64,000 nt of DNA from Sepiola atlantica (Eukaryota > Mollusca > Cephalopoda > Sepiida > Sepiolidae), in assembly GCA_963556195.1 (NCBI GenBank), contig OY744525.1, forward strand, positions 56,237,946 to 56,301,945, read 5' to 3'. Positions 1-11,058 of this stretch are shown piece after piece. The notes under the pieces are model-generated. The model was given only the letters and a program-made list of their open reading frames with translations, did not search any database and was not told where the DNA came from. Position 1 is the stretch's first letter. Each line of letters starts with the position of its first letter. The position numbers were made by a program, and so were the translations under genes.

Positions 1-36
1 CAGCGTGATCAGCATCCCAACATCAGTCGTCATATC

Positions 37-3000
37 ATGGCTACTGGAGGAGAGAAGTGCCTGTTCGCTCCATGTAACGGCAGTCGAGATCTACAAACGT
101 TCAAGACGGTGGCTGTGCAGAAAATCATCGCTACAAGCAAAGTGAAGCACGATGATCTGTACAAAACTCTGTCTGGAAGTGATATTCTAGCTCACAAATC
201 ATGTTACTGTACCTATACTTCGAGGAGTAGAAACAAGGAACAGGGAAAAAGAAAGCGTGTACCGACTGACAGTGGTGGTTTCAAAAGGTTGTTGAAGTCT
301 AAATGTGGTGACTTTGTTTTCAAGCGAGACTGTTTGTTCTGTGGGAATGAGTGTAAGCCAAAAGACAGTAAGAGCCCACACAGCTGGGTGAGGGTCAGAG
401 AGTGTACAACTTTAGATAGAGGTAGTAATATAACGTTCAAGGAACACTTGGAGAACCTCTGTGATGAGAGACAGGATCAGTGGGCTAATGAGGTAGCTGC
501 TCGACTCCATGGGGTCATTGATCTGCCTGCCTCTGATGCACAATACCATGTGCCCTGTTACGATCAATTTCGAGTTGTTCCTGTATCTCGACCACCCATG
601 ATGGCGCCTGTGGAGGAGGCACTGAGGTCCGTGGTTACGACGATGGCTGAAAACATGACAGAGACGTGGACGACATCGGAGCTTTACTCCATCTACGTCG
701 CTGCCTCGGGCACCGAGTCAAGAAGACAGTTCCTGTCCAGCATCACAGCCTACTTCGGCGACAAACTGCTTCTACTGCACATTGAGGGTTGTGAAAAAGT
801 TGTTGGATTTAAAGCCAGCCTCGGACAGTTTATCAAAATTGCAAAGAAAAGCAGTAGCAGCAGCGAAATAGACGATGTGGAAAAGCTAGCAAGGACGATT
901 CGCAGCGAGGTCAGGGCAACAAATAGGCCTGGGGAATACAATCTCAGTGACTATGCTCGTCACAAGGTCATTGAGAGCACCAGTGCAACTCTTCTTAAAC
1001 TGGTATGTAGTCTTGTATCAGAAGGCGCCATCACCAAGCCATCTCTAACGTTGGCTCAGTGCATTCAGCAACACATTTGTGGTGCTGGCAGAAACCAAAC
1101 TACACTCGGGCTCGCTGTAAAACTACACCACAAGCATGGTAGTTCAGAGCTCATCAAGACTCTCAATGAGCATGGCATCACAAGCACATACGATGAAGTC
1201 CTGCGCTTCCGTAAGTCAGTGGCCAAGTTTGTGTTGGACAACCATTCACATTACCACAAGAAACTCGGTTTAAGCACGGAGATCGGCCCTATCTTCAGCT
1301 GGGCTGACAACTACGATTTGTACATCTCAAGCCCCAATGGGATGAAGAGCACCCACGCCATGGTGATGGAGTACACCCAGCATCCAACCGGTATCATCGA
1401 CACAGGAAACATAGGCGTGATGCAGCTGAATATCCCCCGAATCAAGAAACACGAAGCGTTCTCTGTGCGATTCACGCAGCAGTGTATACAGCTGGAGCAC
1501 TACACGGGGCCTTCCAAGGTGAACCCACCTCTGCTTCTGACGAAAGCTTTGTCCACTGAAGAGTCGCACCTTCAGTCCGCGGCAGTAATCTTCGGTCAGC
1601 AGCGAGATGCGGCATGGCTGTCGCAAGTTCACGGGAACGACAGGCCACTTGAGTGGGCAGGCTTCAATGCTCAGCAAGACCGATTGGTGGCAGGTTCTGC
1701 CCAGAAGCCCAAGACACTGGCTGTGTTTGGACCGATGATCGACTCACCACCTGCTCACCCCGACACTGTACTAACTACACTTGTGTATCTCGAGAGGACT
1801 CGAGATAGATATTTTTGGGATGCAGTACACCCACCTCACAGTCGACCTCCAACTGTATCAGACTGCATGCCTAATTCAATGGAATGACCCGCTGCGCTGG
1901 ACCAACGTAATATTACACCCGGGTATGATGCACACAATCATGAGTTTCTTGGGCTGTGTAGGAACGCTGATGAAGGCATCTGGCGTGGAGATTCTCATCA
2001 GCGCAGCGTTTGCTGGCATCACCAGCATAGTATCCGGAAAGGCCTGGACCAACGCTCTTCGTGCATACCGTCTCATCACTGCCGTGTTGCTGAAGAATTT
2101 CTATTCGGATGGTGCCAAGACTTATGAGGAGCTGGATGTCTACCTGGAGACAGCCAGAGAACACCCAACCGGGAGGCTATGGGTGGATTGCCTTATTAAG
2201 CCTACACTGTTGTCTCTCATGTTCTTACGCGCAGAGCGAAATGGTGACTTCCTTCTCCAACAACACTGTCTTAAGGCAATGCTGCCATACTTCTTCGCAG
2301 CAGGTCATCATAAGTATGCTCGCTACCTGAGCTGGTATGTGCGACAGATGGAGCACCTTCCCCAGCGTGCCAAGCAGGACCTACTGGCAGGTGCGCACGT
2401 CTGTCGGCATTCGGATGGCGGGACTGCAGTACCAGCAGATCAGTTTGGAGAACAAACCTATATCACGCTAGGAAAGGGTTCTGGAGGTATGAAGGGCATT
2501 TCAACGAGTGCCGAGCAAGTGGCTGTGTGGGTGAACAGTTTCAGTGTGTGTGTCCACCTTGATATCGCCATGGAACATATGTACGATGAAGCTGTGGAGG
2601 AGCAGATGTCACATGGTAGAGCAGATGGGGAGGATAACAAGAATAAGCACAAGGAGGAAGGGGAGGGAAGAAGGAGACTGGACGAGACCGATCGGAGGAA
2701 GATTGCAGTGGAACTGGAAAAGTACAGTCACCCCCTCAATGACCAGCAACCAGGTGTCTATAACATCTGCAATGGCCAAGTGGCATCAGACACAGTGAAC
2801 GTTCAAGATGCATTGGCCATTGGGGGTGAGCAGAGCAGGCATTTCTCCACTTTGCTGAGCAGCGAATTCCACAAGACAATAAAGAAGGTCAAAACAATGG
2901 AGTCGCTCAAGAAGGCAGTCACTGTCAAAGGAAAGGCCATCTACGACGTCGAGACACTGTTCGGGCGGCTGATAGTCGTGGGGCAGCAGCGCGGCATTGA

Positions 3001-4327
3001 TATGGCTGATGTCTTCCAGTTTGAACTGAGTCCTGTCCCTCCAGCCCTGATCGACGAGTACGGCTGCTTGAGAAAGGGTGACAAGGCCGTGCTCGTCCAC
3101 TCTCTCGGTGTCTCTGTCAAGACTCCATCTGCTCCAGACGTGGTGCTAGTTGATGGCGGCCAGCTTCTGTACAACGTTGTCTGGCCAGTCTCCGGGACTA
3201 CAGGTGACCTGGCTGCAAGCTTTGGAACTCGACTGGCCCACTACCCTCCTGTCTCCAAGTAAGTCGTTCTGTTCGACAGATATGATCAAGAAGCTCCCAG
3301 CGCAAAGGACCATGAGTGGACAAGAAGAGGATCAGCCAAGGAAGTCCGGCTAACCCCAAACACCCCCCTCCCATGCCGAGAAGTTATTCTTCACAATTCC
3401 AAGAATAAGAATCTGCTCAACAACATTCTATGCAGCTATCCCCTTGCACACAACATCCAACTGGTTAACAAGTTGGACTGTGTCGTCACCCTCTGCAGCT
3501 ACATGCTGAAAGCGGTTGCAGAAGGCGCCCAGACCATCTGAATCCTCAGCAATGACACTGATGTATTCGTTCTCTTAGTGTACTGGACATCGAGGATGCG
3601 AGTTGTCGCCAAAATTCAGATGGAAAAGTGGAATGGCGATGTCTTGGACATCAACAAAACTGTTCAGCAGTTAGGCCCCAGAAAATGCAGCCAACTTCTC
3701 AGTGTCCACGCACTGTCAGGATGTGATACAGTGTCGTACCCCTTTGGAAAAGGAAAACAGTCAGCACTGAAGCTCCTAGAGGTAGATATGCCAGGTCTCG
3801 ATCAAGTGCTTGGACAGCCTGGCGTAACCCACGCTCAGCTCCAGGAGACTGCATACACCTTCTTACCCCTCTATGGACACAAGAGGTCTACAACAATGAA
3901 TGACGCACGTGTTCACTTGTACCGTGGCCGTAAGAACCCTCCGCCACTGAAGAAACTCCCACCGACTGATGCAAACCTGCAGCTTCACATGCTCCGAGCT
4001 CATCTTCAGATGCTACTGTGGAAAGCAGCAGACCAACGTGATCCACCCGAAGAAGCTCAAAATATTGCCAACTTTGGTTGGAACATCGAAGGATCCACCA
4101 TCACAGCAGCCGTCTCAACAGTGCCACTTGCTCCCCAAGCACTCCTGGATGTAGTCAGCTGTAGCTGCACTGCAGATGTCAAGGCATGCAGTAGTAGACG
4201 CTGCAGCTGCAACAGCGCAAGCCTTTCATGCACGGACTACTGCAAGTGCGAGGGAGGAGACATCTGCTGTAGTCCTTTCGTCAGGAAGCAGATGGACATC
4301 GAAGAAGGGGATGTGGATGATGAATAG
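37..4327 (+). pseudogene. Broken PIN/XPG-like plus CXC-domain gene
   Basis: One long coding region in three damaged pieces. The first reads from ATG 37 to about 1800. A frameshift near 1795-1815 moves it to another frame, which runs to 4327 but is cut by TAA 3260-3262 and TGA 3539-3541. The N-terminal part has a Cys pair (CLFCGNEC, about residues 98-105). Around 3542-3760 are SNDTDVFVLL and HALSGCDT, which resemble the acidic motifs of PIN/XPG-type nuclease folds. The C-terminus (4160-4279) is very rich in Cys (CSCTADVKACSSRRCSC and following) and looks like a tesmin/TSO1 CXC zinc-binding domain. I recall this architecture as an uncharacterised, highly multiplied family in marine invertebrates and arachnids, so it may be a mobile-element gene. 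Function unknown. Decay is mild, so the copy looks fairly recent. Continuous coding across both stops argues against introns there. Confidence 0.7.
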
Positions 4328-4879
4328 ATGTACACTTTATTTGCTTGTTATATATACTTGACGCGACCGAAAAAAAAAGGAAAAATTTGCTCATAGTGGC
4401 TCTGACAAAGTGATCGTTTGACCAACTTGCCCTTAAGCAATTGACTTGAAACTTTCAGAGAATGTGTAGAAATAAATTTTGTTCAAAGTCAAGAAATTTC
4501 GGCCGAAACGCCTTTTTCGTTAAGGAGATATTTAGAAAAATTTGATAGGGGGAGCCATTTTGGCCCCCCCATGCGAAATTTTTTTACCTTTGAACTTTGA
4601 TTTGACCTTGACATCGACCCCGGTTCCCAAAAATAACTTCAGAAATGGACTCCCCATCCCGGAAAACCCATAAAAAGAGGTATTACACGACCTTCTATGT
4701 CATCGAGATGAAAAGTTGAAAATTGGTCGAAATCAAAGTAGCTGAGGCCGCCATCTTGAATTCTGAAAAATGCTGAATGTTACACAAATAGCAACCAAGC
4801 TAATTTTGCTCTCCTAACCATATGAAATACATTTCCACAAAAAAAGTTTACAGTAATTAACATTGCAGGGTCAACATTT
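4328..4879. other. Non-coding stretch after the CXC gene
   Basis: No supported gene. The sequence contains A/T-rich text, a C run near 4565 and phrases such as CGCCATCTTG that look like decayed repeat or 3' untranslated sequence of the preceding gene. No terminal inverted repeat was found that would close an element around the CXC gene. Confidence 0.5.
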
Positions 4880-4899
4880 TGGCAACTCGACTAACACCC

Positions 4900-5821
4900 T
4901 CATCTGAGTCTGAGGGCGAGCAGTCTCCCAACAATGAAAAGAGTTAAGGAAAGCAAACCCCAACCCCTCCCCCAAGTAAATCAAAAAAATAATTTGCTCC
5001 CCCCCCCCCCCCCCGGTTCAGAAAAAGAACCAAATAAAAGGAAAAAAGAGAACCATCCCCAACACCGCTAAAACCTACACTCACCCAACCAACTACATCC
5101 CTAGAACAACAAATGTGAAAAAAACAACTGCCCCCACTCTGCAAGCACAGGCACTCACACCAACACCTTCAACAGCCCCCACACCAACAATAACACTAGC
5201 ACCCACACTGCATTTATCAAAACAGACACCTGCACACACACCACCCAGCTCTGAATCCTTTCAGCTAAAACTAGTCAAACCAGGGAGGAAAAGGAGCCAA
5301 TTTTCCTCGCCGACTCGAAGGAAAATTAAAAAAGACCCTTCCCTTTAAATTGGGAACGGAGTTGTGTAAAATTGACACCCTATCTTTCGGCGCGGAAGTA
5401 TCCTTCCGGCAGAAGAGGAATTTAAAACCTCTGTTGGACTTCAGCCAGATAGGGGGTAAAGACATAGAAGACCCCACCAATTTCCCAGAGGCACCCTTCT
5501 TAACAACTTTTGTAAGGCTTTCAGCCAGTCGTAACAACTGTCTGGCAAATGCTGGAGGCCATGGAGGGAGCCATACCTTTAATAAAACTCACCAAGGACA
5601 AAGACTCTTCCCTGGACAGAACTTTTACCAGAATGTAAGGGAAAGGTCCCAATGTTGGTTCATCCTACTCTATATAGGGCCTTAAAAATTACCTTTCTCC
5701 TGGACGTCGGCGGCATTGCGAGCGGCGGCCAGGACACCAAAGAATTAACTACATTGAGCATGGTGCATAGCGTCGGCGTCCTTTTGCCGGCAGACTTTGG
5801 AACCGGGTGCGACACTGCTTA
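4900..5821 (+). pseudogene. LINE-2 ORF1 C-terminal remnant
   Basis: Remnant of the C-terminal part of a LINE ORF1 protein, the RNA-binding chaperone-like partner of ORF2. A proline/threonine-rich tract (5115-5260) precedes a conserved tail (5340-5570) containing LPF, then NFPEAPFLTTF, which aligns with NFPNAPRLMTF in the complete copy at 21045-21085. The end near 5690-5821 (DVGG, then a TAA at 5819-5821) also aligns. Several frame changes are needed. A C homopolymer at about 4997-5014 sits inside it. The zinc knuckle seen in the complete copy is not present here. Confidence 0.7.
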
Positions 5822-5831
5822 AGGTAAGTTC

Positions 5832-6405
5832 ATGACTCTGCGCTTGGCTAGTTTGTAATGCAAGGGGCTTGAGGTCTTCAAACCGGGTGGTTCGTGTCCA
5901 GAGGGATCTCTTGTCCCTGGGAGTGGATGTAGCTGCGATCCAGGAGACGCACTTTGTTTCATCCGGGGATTGTCAGGTGCTGACAAGAGACTACGACGTC
6001 TTTTCAGCATATGGGAATTCCTGAGGGAAGGGTGTCTCCTTGCTTGTGAAACGCACCCTGTCCGCGACGGTAGACGTTGTTCATAGGGATTCGGGGGGCA
6101 GGCTGGTCATGACCGATATTGCTGTGAAGGATTTTGTGTTCCGGGTCGTTGCGGTTCATGCTTCCAGCACCGCTCGAGAGAGGGTCTCCTTTTTTCGGGA
6201 TCTAGATGTGTTCATCGCATGTCTGAAGCACATAGTTCTAAGGGGATATTGGAATGCCATCCTTGATCCCAAGATAGACATGGTCAAGAGGGGAGCTAGA
6301 GGGACGGAGAGATGTGAGACCAGCCTGGTTGACCTGATGGAAAGATGCGATCTGGTCCACAGGTGTCATGTTGGTCATCCAGGGCGGGAGAATTGGACAT
6401 GGACA
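5832..6405 (+). pseudogene. LINE-2 ORF2 endonuclease remnant
   Basis: N-terminal part of an APE-type endonuclease, which nicks target DNA to start reverse transcription. ATG 5832 lies 10 bases after the ORF1 stop, the same arrangement as in the complete LINE (9 bases). An early stop and a frameshift occur near 5855-5870, and another stop at about 6024. Recognisable motifs are the IQETHF equivalent near 5940 and the block RGYWNAILDPKID at 6240-6280. In the complete copy the latter reads GDWNAILDPKID, so a catalytic Asp is replaced by Tyr. Reverse transcriptase is absent. Certainly inactive. Confidence 0.78.
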
Positions 6406-6510
6406 AATAGTAGGCCCATTCTGGGTCATGTACGTGACCATTCAGACACATTTTTTCAACTTTGAGATAATACTGTGTCTACAATACTCATTTTCTAATC
6501 AAAATATGTG

Positions 6511-6994
6511 TGTAGCAGTTATCCCCACCTTTCAAAACATAACTGCACTAACCGGCCGGTAGGTGTCGCTGTTCACTGTTAGGTGGCGCTGAAAGCGACC
6601 AGGAGTTATCTGCCCTTAGGGGATATATAACCAAGGGACACCAGAAAAAGGCCTCTTCTCTATTCAATTGGCCTCACTGAACGACGCTAAGACACCAGCG
6701 TTCCGTCAACACGTGTTCAACAACGGTAAAAGTTCTCAACTCATTTTCTTTGTATACGGTTTTCAAGGACTTTCCCACGCCGGACTCATTTCTTCACATA
6801 CAGTTTTCAAGAACTGTTTTCTATCGACACACATACATACACCACACATGTCATCATCCCACATACACACACGTTCAATAAAGCTTATTTGAACTACCTC
6901 CTTTTGTTTGTTAATTATTACTCTGTTTTTGCATGCAACAATTGCTTGATTTTATGAACTTGCTTATAGTCGGGAACACGACCCGATTCTAACA
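6511..6994 (+). repeat. Gypsy-A 5' LTR
   Basis: 484 bp starting TGTAGCAGTTAT and ending ATTCTAACA (TG...CA). Shared blocks with the Gypsy-B LTRs include the TGTAGCAGTTA start, TTAGGTGTCGCT, CAGGTGGCG and GTTATCTGCCCTT. A TATA-like box GATATATAA is at 6622-6630, followed by a probable RNA start, and AATAAAGCTT near 6878 is a likely poly(A) signal. It is followed at once by TTGGTGACCGCGACGA, the presumed primer-binding site. Confidence 0.85.
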
Positions 6995-7522
6995 TTGGTG
7001 ACCGCGACGAGCAAACATTGTTGTATGGGGCAGAGTAATTAATTTCGTACAAGAACAAAACAAAAAAGTCATTTTTCGTTTTTCTTGCCGTGTGTGAAAC
7101 GAATTACGCATCTATCTTTTTTTTTATTTTTCTACCCACGTGGTAGAAATATACAGGCAAAAAAAAAAAAAAAAGAAGCCACCATCTTTTTCCTGGCCAC
7201 GTGGAAATTAACACCCAAACAAAGAAAAACAAAAACATTTCTCGGTTTTCTCTCCGGGTGTAAAATAAATTACAACTTCATTTTTTTTTTTTTCTTCTCT
7301 TTCTCCACCTACATGTCGGAAAAATATATACAAAAAAAAAAAAAAAACGAACAATTTCTCCATTTTTCAGACGTTTTTAACAAATTTCAAAAGCACGTGG
7401 ATTTCTCCCTAAACACAAGAAAATACAACACAAACTCTAAATCACGCATTTAAAAGAGGAAAAAAAAAAAAATAAATAAATAAAAAAACAACTTCTTCCA
7501 TCTTTCACCCCCAATCATCACT
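6995..7522 (+). other. Gypsy-A primer-binding site and leader
   Basis: TTGGTGACC directly behind the LTR matches the position of a tRNA primer-binding site. The rest is an untranslated leader with repeated runs of 10-15 A or T (7124-7480). The Gypsy-B leader has the same character. No gene is supported. Confidence 0.7.
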
Positions 7523-8425
7523 ATGGCTACCGCGGATACTAACGACGTTCTGGAAGTTTCTGCGAATTACCGTCTGCCTCCTTTTAACTCCAGTAACGTG
7601 AAGAACTGGTTCACCCAACTACAGGCATTATTCTCTGTGAGAAGAATAACCTCACAGAAAAGCAAATTTGCCAGCATGGTGGAAGCCTTGCCCCCAGAGG
7701 TGGTAGACAAAGTAACCGACCTGTCGGACGACGTCCCATCAGTCAACCCACATGATGCCCTAAAAGACGCCATAATCAAAAGAATGGATCGCTCCGAAGA
7801 AGCCATGCTACGGGACCTATTCAACAACATTAGCCTCGACGACAGGACACAATCACAACTATAACGACACATGAAGTCACAGCTCAGAAGAAATACCATG
7901 TCCGAGAAGATACTGCGACGATTGTGGCTGGACAAACTTCCCTCGAGTGCGACACAAATTCTGGCACCGATGATAGACACCACTCCCATTGACATGCTAG
8001 CAAACTCAGCTGATCGAATTCTTGAGTCCAACAGTGGCCCACAAACGGGCAACGCACTCGCCACTCCTAGCAGTCAACACAGCGAGCTGCAGCAGTTAAA
8101 AGCTGAGATGGTTGAACTGAAGGCTATGCTAAAGGCCTTCCAAACCCAAAGCAGGGAGCCAAGTGGTCGTTCACAGTCCCGAGGAAGGCACCGTGTGAGC
8201 CGTAGCAGAGAGAGGTCCCTTACAACCAACCCCAGGGTGGTATCTGCTGGTACCACTACACATTTGGCAACAATGCCAGAAAATGCAACAGCCCCTGTAA
8301 CTACAAGCCACAGGGAAACGCCAATTCCAGCCAGTAATAGCGACAACTGCAGCTGGAGGGAGAAGAAGAGGTCGCTTGTTCTACGTAAAAGAGCGCAACA
8401 GTGGTTATTCCTTCCTGGTGGATAA
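7523..8425 (+). pseudogene. gag: Gypsy-A gag
   Basis: Capsid protein gene starting at ATG 7523. The N-terminal half (FNSSNVKNWFTQLQALF, LDKLPSSATQIL) has the pattern typical of Mag/SURL-like Gypsy Gag. A TAA at 7862-7864 interrupts it and the same frame continues to 8425. A glutamine/leucine-rich helix (about 8085-8150) is followed by an Arg/Ser-rich stretch. The zinc knuckle is out of frame: CWYH followed by C and C at about 8245-8305 is visible only after a one-base shift near 8240. The protein is therefore broken twice. Confidence 0.8.
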
Positions 8426-9326
8426 TAGGCAGCAAACGGTTCACAAATCCAGACATACGGCACTAAGGAACTCACCCTACACTTAGGACTCCGCCGTAAC
8501 TTCGTCAGGAAATTCGTGCAAGCCAACGTCAGGATTGCCATCATAGGAGCTGATTTCCTTTCACACTACGGTCTGTCTGTCCACATGTACAACCAAACAC
8601 TCTTGGACGATATGACAGACATTAAGGTGAAGGGAACACTAATACAGTTTGGTCCAACAGGAATTTGCTCAGCAACCCACCACACCAAAGAATATGTCAA
8701 CGTCTTGGATCAATACCCTGACATTACCAAACCATTCAACATCAACGATAGAATTAAACACTACACAACACCACATAAAGACAACCGGACCTCCAGTCTA
8801 TTTGAACCCTCGACGTCTGTTGCCTGATAAGTATAAATACGCCAAGCAGGAATTTCAACAGATGATCGAGGATGGAATTATTGAACCCTCCAGAAAGCCC
8901 GTAACCCTAACCCAACATTTATACCAAGTTCTGCAGAGACTATCACAAAATGGTCTGAAGATCAATGTAGACAAGTGTATATTCGGCGCCAAGCAACTTC
9001 AGTTTTTGGAACACTAGATTGATGAAGGCAGAATCACACCCCTGCCTGAAAAGGTAGAAGTGGTACAGCAATTTCAACCTCCAACCTCACTCCGTCAGTT
9101 GCGTCGATTCATAGGAATCGTTAATTATTATTGTCGGTTTATCCCAGACTGTTTCAAGGTCCTGTCTCTCTTAACGAATATCTTGCAGAACAAAGAGAGA
9201 AGACAGAAACAAGCCCTTACACTCACTGCAGAAGCACTTCATGCATTCAACGCAGCCAAATCCGCATTGACAAACTGCACCAAACTCACCTACCTCACTG
9301 ACACACAACTAACATTTTTTGTTTAA
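8380..9326 (+). pseudogene. pol: Gypsy-A pol remnants with deleted RT core
   Basis: Pieces of Pol in several frames. Near 8400-8425 SGYSFLVD is the start of the aspartic protease active site, but the Thr-Gly that should follow are lost. IIGADFLSHYGL at 8535-8575 is the protease C-terminal motif. RRLLPDKYKYAKQEF and MIEDGIIEPS (8800-8895) begin reverse transcriptase. The sequence then jumps to LKINVDKCIFGAKQLQFL (8955-9015), the thumb, so the palm with the catalytic Asp pair is deleted. RRFIGIVNYYCRFIPD follows (9100-9150). A TAG at 9015-9017 and frame changes add to the damage. No RNase H or integrase. Confidence 0.82.
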
Positions 9327-9913
9327 AAGAAATAAAACTTAACGAAAAGTAGCCCGTCTTTACAAAAAAAAAGCAAAATGTTCAAAATTAGTTCAAAAGA
9401 CAACGCTACACAATAAAGTTAATCTAATCATAATGTTAATTATTAATTATAAACTTAATTATAGAGTTCTGGATTAAAATTTCTTGTAAAACGTGTCTTT
9501 TCTTGTGAGATTCTTTTTAAATAAATATTATTTGAGAAATGAGAAATTACTATAAGTCACGATGTCTTGCTTCTAAATACCCCCTATTTAGAAGCAATAC
9601 ATCGAGACTTATATTTTTACACCAATATTTAAAAACAATGTAAGAAATAGATATGTTGTAAATTGAAAGAAAAAAAGGGGTGCCCTGAATATTCGGCAAA
9701 CGAAAATTCGGCAACGGAAAATTCGACAAAGGGAATTTTGGCAAAGTAGGAAAAGTCTAATTAATTAGAGAAGATATATCGATTGAAAAAATATTTTAGA
9801 ACCGTACTTGCGGGGGATATAGTTGTAAATACGGAGCTACCCCCCTACCAATAAAGAACACTTATTGTGTTATCTTTTTGGTACTTGTGCAGTTTACGGA
9901 CCCTGCTATTTTT
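9327..9913. other. Non-coding stretch between Gypsy-A and Merlin-1
   Basis: AT-rich, without a supported gene. It holds the hairpin at 9551-9613 and four degenerate tandem units of about 15-17 bp (ATTCGGCAAA-like) at about 9688-9747. The last eight bases, CTATTTTT (9906-9913), are the left target duplication of Merlin-1. Confidence 0.6.
9551..9613. repeat. Hairpin with 29-bp arms
   Basis: Arms 9551-9579 and 9585-9613 are reverse complements with two mismatches, separated by a five-base CCCCC loop. Counted by eye. It lies outside any identified element. Confidence 0.85.
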
Positions 9914-10063
9914 GGTAAAAACCTACAATAGTATCCATATTTTGTGAGCTCTGCACATGCGTCAGAGTTCATTCATAAACAGTCGTAGTGAGTGACTAAA
10001 ACTAGCGCATGCGTATTGAGCGTAGGCAAGTAGCGCACAATTCAAATGTAAACAGACGAAAAC
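9914..10063 (+). repeat. Merlin-1 left terminal inverted repeat
   Basis: 150 bp beginning GGTAAAAACCTAC, matching the reverse complement of 35357-35506 with about seven mismatches by eye. The outer edge abuts the CTATTTTT duplication. Confidence 0.93.
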
Positions 10064-10115
10064 ACGTGTTTTTCTCGGTTGCTGTTTCTGACATTTTTTT
10101 TAAAAATCAAAATAC

Positions 10116-10975
10116 ATGAAGATGAAGATTGATGAATTACGCGAGCACCTGTCTACACCTACAAGAACAGTGAACTTCCTCTTTCAGTTGGGTTTACTGA
10201 AGCCTTCCAGAGACTGCGAATGTGGGTCCCATATGAAATGCTGACCCAATAGGAAGCTGTCAGATGGATACACCATGAGATGCGGAGTTGCTATATCAAT
10301 AAGAAAAGGCTCATTTTTTGAGAACTCAAGATTAATAATGATAAAATAATTTTGATGCACTTCTGGGCCAAGAAGCTAATACTTGATGATTATACCTACG
10401 CGAGACAGACCATTATAGATTGGTTCCGTTTCTGCAGAGATGTTTGTGTGACATACATTGACCAAAAACAGTCGGAACAAATTGGCGGAGACGGGAAAGT
10501 GGTCGAGATAGACAAAACTATAATTGTCAAAAGAAAATACCACCAAGGAAGGATGCTAACCCAGCAATGGTTGTTTGGGGGCATTGAACGAAATTCACAG
10601 GGTGAATTAAATTATTTTGTTGAGTTCGTAGAAAACCGAACGAAAGAGACCCTGGAAGAAGTCATACGCAGAATAATACTGCCGGGAACACTGATAATTA
10701 ATGACGGCTGGGCTGCGTATAGTGGCCTATGTAATATGGGCTATACGCACGATGTGATAGTCCATAAGGACAATTTTGTTGACCCAACCGACCACATGAT
10801 ACATACGCAGAACATCGAAAATTCCTGGCTGCATTTGAAAAGATTCCTACGAGAAAAGGGCTCCCACAGAAGTCCGCATGAATAGGAGTATATTTGCGAA
10901 TATTTGTTCAGAAAAGAATTCCCAGATGTATTTGCTGCGTTAGTGAATAAAATCAGCAATTCATATCCATTCTAA
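10116..10975 (+). pseudogene. Merlin-1 transposase
   Basis: DDE transposase that cuts and pastes the element. From ATG 10116 an N-terminal helix and half of a zinc ribbon (CECGSHMKC) are followed by a TGA near 10243. The core continues in another frame from 10352. Catalytic residues are visible in that frame: D54 in VVEIDK (10511), D118 in INDGW (10703) and E156 in NIENSW (10817), with 37 residues between the second D and the E. The motif RKYHQGR after the first Asp and LPGTL before the second are typical of the IS1595/Merlin family. A TAG at 10883-10885 removes the last 29 residues, which are still readable to 10975. Inactive, but its damage is limited. Confidence 0.9.
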
Positions 10976-11058
10976 ATTTTTGTGTTTTCATTTTCAGTTG
11001 TTTTTATTCTTAACACTTTTCGTTTTCTTGTGCTCGTTCTTCACTTTTAGCGTGTTTG

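Larger units (their letters stand above)
4880..6405 (+). mobile_element. LINE-2: internally retained fragment of an L1/Tx1-like LINE
   Basis: A decayed relative of the complete LINE at 18403-33186. The text near 4905 matches 20508 (TCTGAGGGCGAGCAGTCT), and 5867-6405 matches the endonuclease start at 21436 onward. Only the end of ORF1 and the first third of ORF2 survive. Similarity stops near 6405, shortly before the LTR of Gypsy-A. The fragment has lost both ends, unlike the usual 5' truncation, so a later deletion or insertion removed its 3' half. Confidence 0.8.
6511..9326 (+). mobile_element. Gypsy-A: decayed Ty3/Gypsy retrotransposon, 5' LTR only
   Basis: A 5' LTR (6511-6994), primer-binding region, leader, gag and fragments of protease, reverse transcriptase and connection domain in the order of a Ty3/Gypsy element. 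No 3' LTR, RNase H or integrase is found before coding similarity ends near 9326, so the 3' part is lost. Its LTR is a diverged relative of the Gypsy-B LTRs. Confidence 0.85.

Noticed and set aside
1781..1790. Reading-frame starts at TTG or GTG such as 1781, 17743, 30760, 39082, 46870 and 57424 as true start codons
   Set aside because: They are only the first non-stop codons after frameshifts. The real starts are the ATG codons given in the features.
3258..3541. Possible intron starting GTAAGT at 3258 to explain the stop at 3260
   Set aside because: The sequence behind it continues as plausible coding (LFDRYDQEAPSAKDHEW and more) in the same frame, and the second stop at 3539 has no matching splice pair. 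Two nonsense changes fit better.
4996..5013. Long C runs (also 12067, 45508, 45918, 53141) as sequencing artefacts
   Set aside because: They recur in several independent places and in different element contexts, so they are more likely a genomic property. Their exact lengths are not reliable.
7567..8064. 165-codon - strand frame opposite Gypsy-A gag
   Set aside because: Shadow of the gag coding strand. No recognisable motif.
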